40,544 bases of DNA from Clostridia bacterium (GTDB taxonomy: Bacteria > Bacillota > Clostridia > Christensenellales > CAG-138): contig JAFSEB010000020.1 of assembly GCA_017435905.1 (NCBI GenBank), positions 1 to 40,544 of the forward strand, read 5' to 3'. Of the stretch, positions 40,486 to 40,544 are shown piece by piece. The notes beneath the pieces are model-generated. The model saw only the letters and a list, made by a program, of their open reading frames with translations. It made no database searches and was not told where the DNA came from. Numbering within the stretch: the first letter of the stretch is position 1; every line of letters begins with the position of its first letter. Made by a program: the position numbers and the translations under genes.

Positions 40486-40544
40486 AACACCCAAAAGGGT
40501 GTTTTTATTGTTTTTGGAGCGGGCTTTTGATGGAGGGACTCGAA
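40486..40544. repeat. Direct repeat, copy 2 (reaches window edge)
   Basis: Identical to 40273-40331 over 59 bases and cut by the end of the window, so the true repeat may be longer and may continue as an array. Confidence 0.85.

Noticed and set aside
1..40544. CRISPR array or prophage
   Set aside because: No regularly spaced repeats with unique spacers were seen, and no phage structural genes. The only mobile-element signs are the dead integrase and the repeats at the right edge.

Overview
The window looks like a chromosomal segment of a GC-rich member of the Clostridia (Bacillota), probably a gut-type anaerobe. The grounds are AGGAGG-type ribosome binding sites, a tandem glycine riboswitch, ferredoxin-type redox genes, WYL and XRE regulators, and strong C-ending codon use from about position 5,760 onward. 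I cannot fix the genus from sequence alone. Positions 1 to about 5,760 are clearly more AT-rich and carry a decayed integrase, so they read as an acquired island or its scar next to core genome.

Left island (1-5758). A minus-strand operon encodes a small coiled-coil protein, a type I signal peptidase, an 84-residue unknown protein, and a large secreted or surface protein that runs off the left edge. The surface protein has Cys/His-rich repeats and a CHAP-like domain in which both expected catalytic residues appear replaced. Next to it are a tyrosine integrase pseudogene (early stop codon, lost C-terminus), an unknown gene and a frameshifted XRE regulator.

Core metabolism, plus strand (5848-23050). 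An XRE-cupin regulator with a cluster of AGTTTA half-sites precedes a complete spermidine/putrescine ABC transporter (potABCD). A MATE exporter, a nagA-add pair and a lipoate-protein ligase follow. A tandem glycine riboswitch then leads into a glycine cleavage operon: a fused GcvT-serine hydroxymethyltransferase, gcvH, gcvPA, gcvPB and lpd. With the ligase next door, this block encodes what is needed to lipoylate GcvH, cleave glycine and pass the one-carbon unit to a second glycine to make serine.

Middle (23181-32000). An AT-rich GNAT gene is followed by minus-strand genes for an ArsC-type arsenate reductase, a flavodoxin-ferredoxin protein, a Nudix hydrolase, tRNA-Arg(CCG), RadA and a membrane-anchored propeller-like protein. 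Then come a plus-strand metallo-beta-lactamase-fold lipoprotein, which may be translated from a leaderless mRNA, and a DUF554 membrane protein. A minus-strand pair follows: a GGGtGRT-family protein with a NifU/IscU-like scaffold.

Right part (32154-40544). A UvrD/PcrA-like helicase lies divergent from a WYL-type regulator. A second MATE exporter, a lone Smr-domain protein and a TrkA-TrkH potassium uptake pair follow. Last is a six-gene tRNA cluster (Arg-TCT, His, Gln, Lys, Leu-TAG, Gly-TCC). After tRNA-Gly the sequence becomes a repeat region made of a terminator hairpin and inverted copies of the tRNA 3' end, and the second copy is cut by the window edge.
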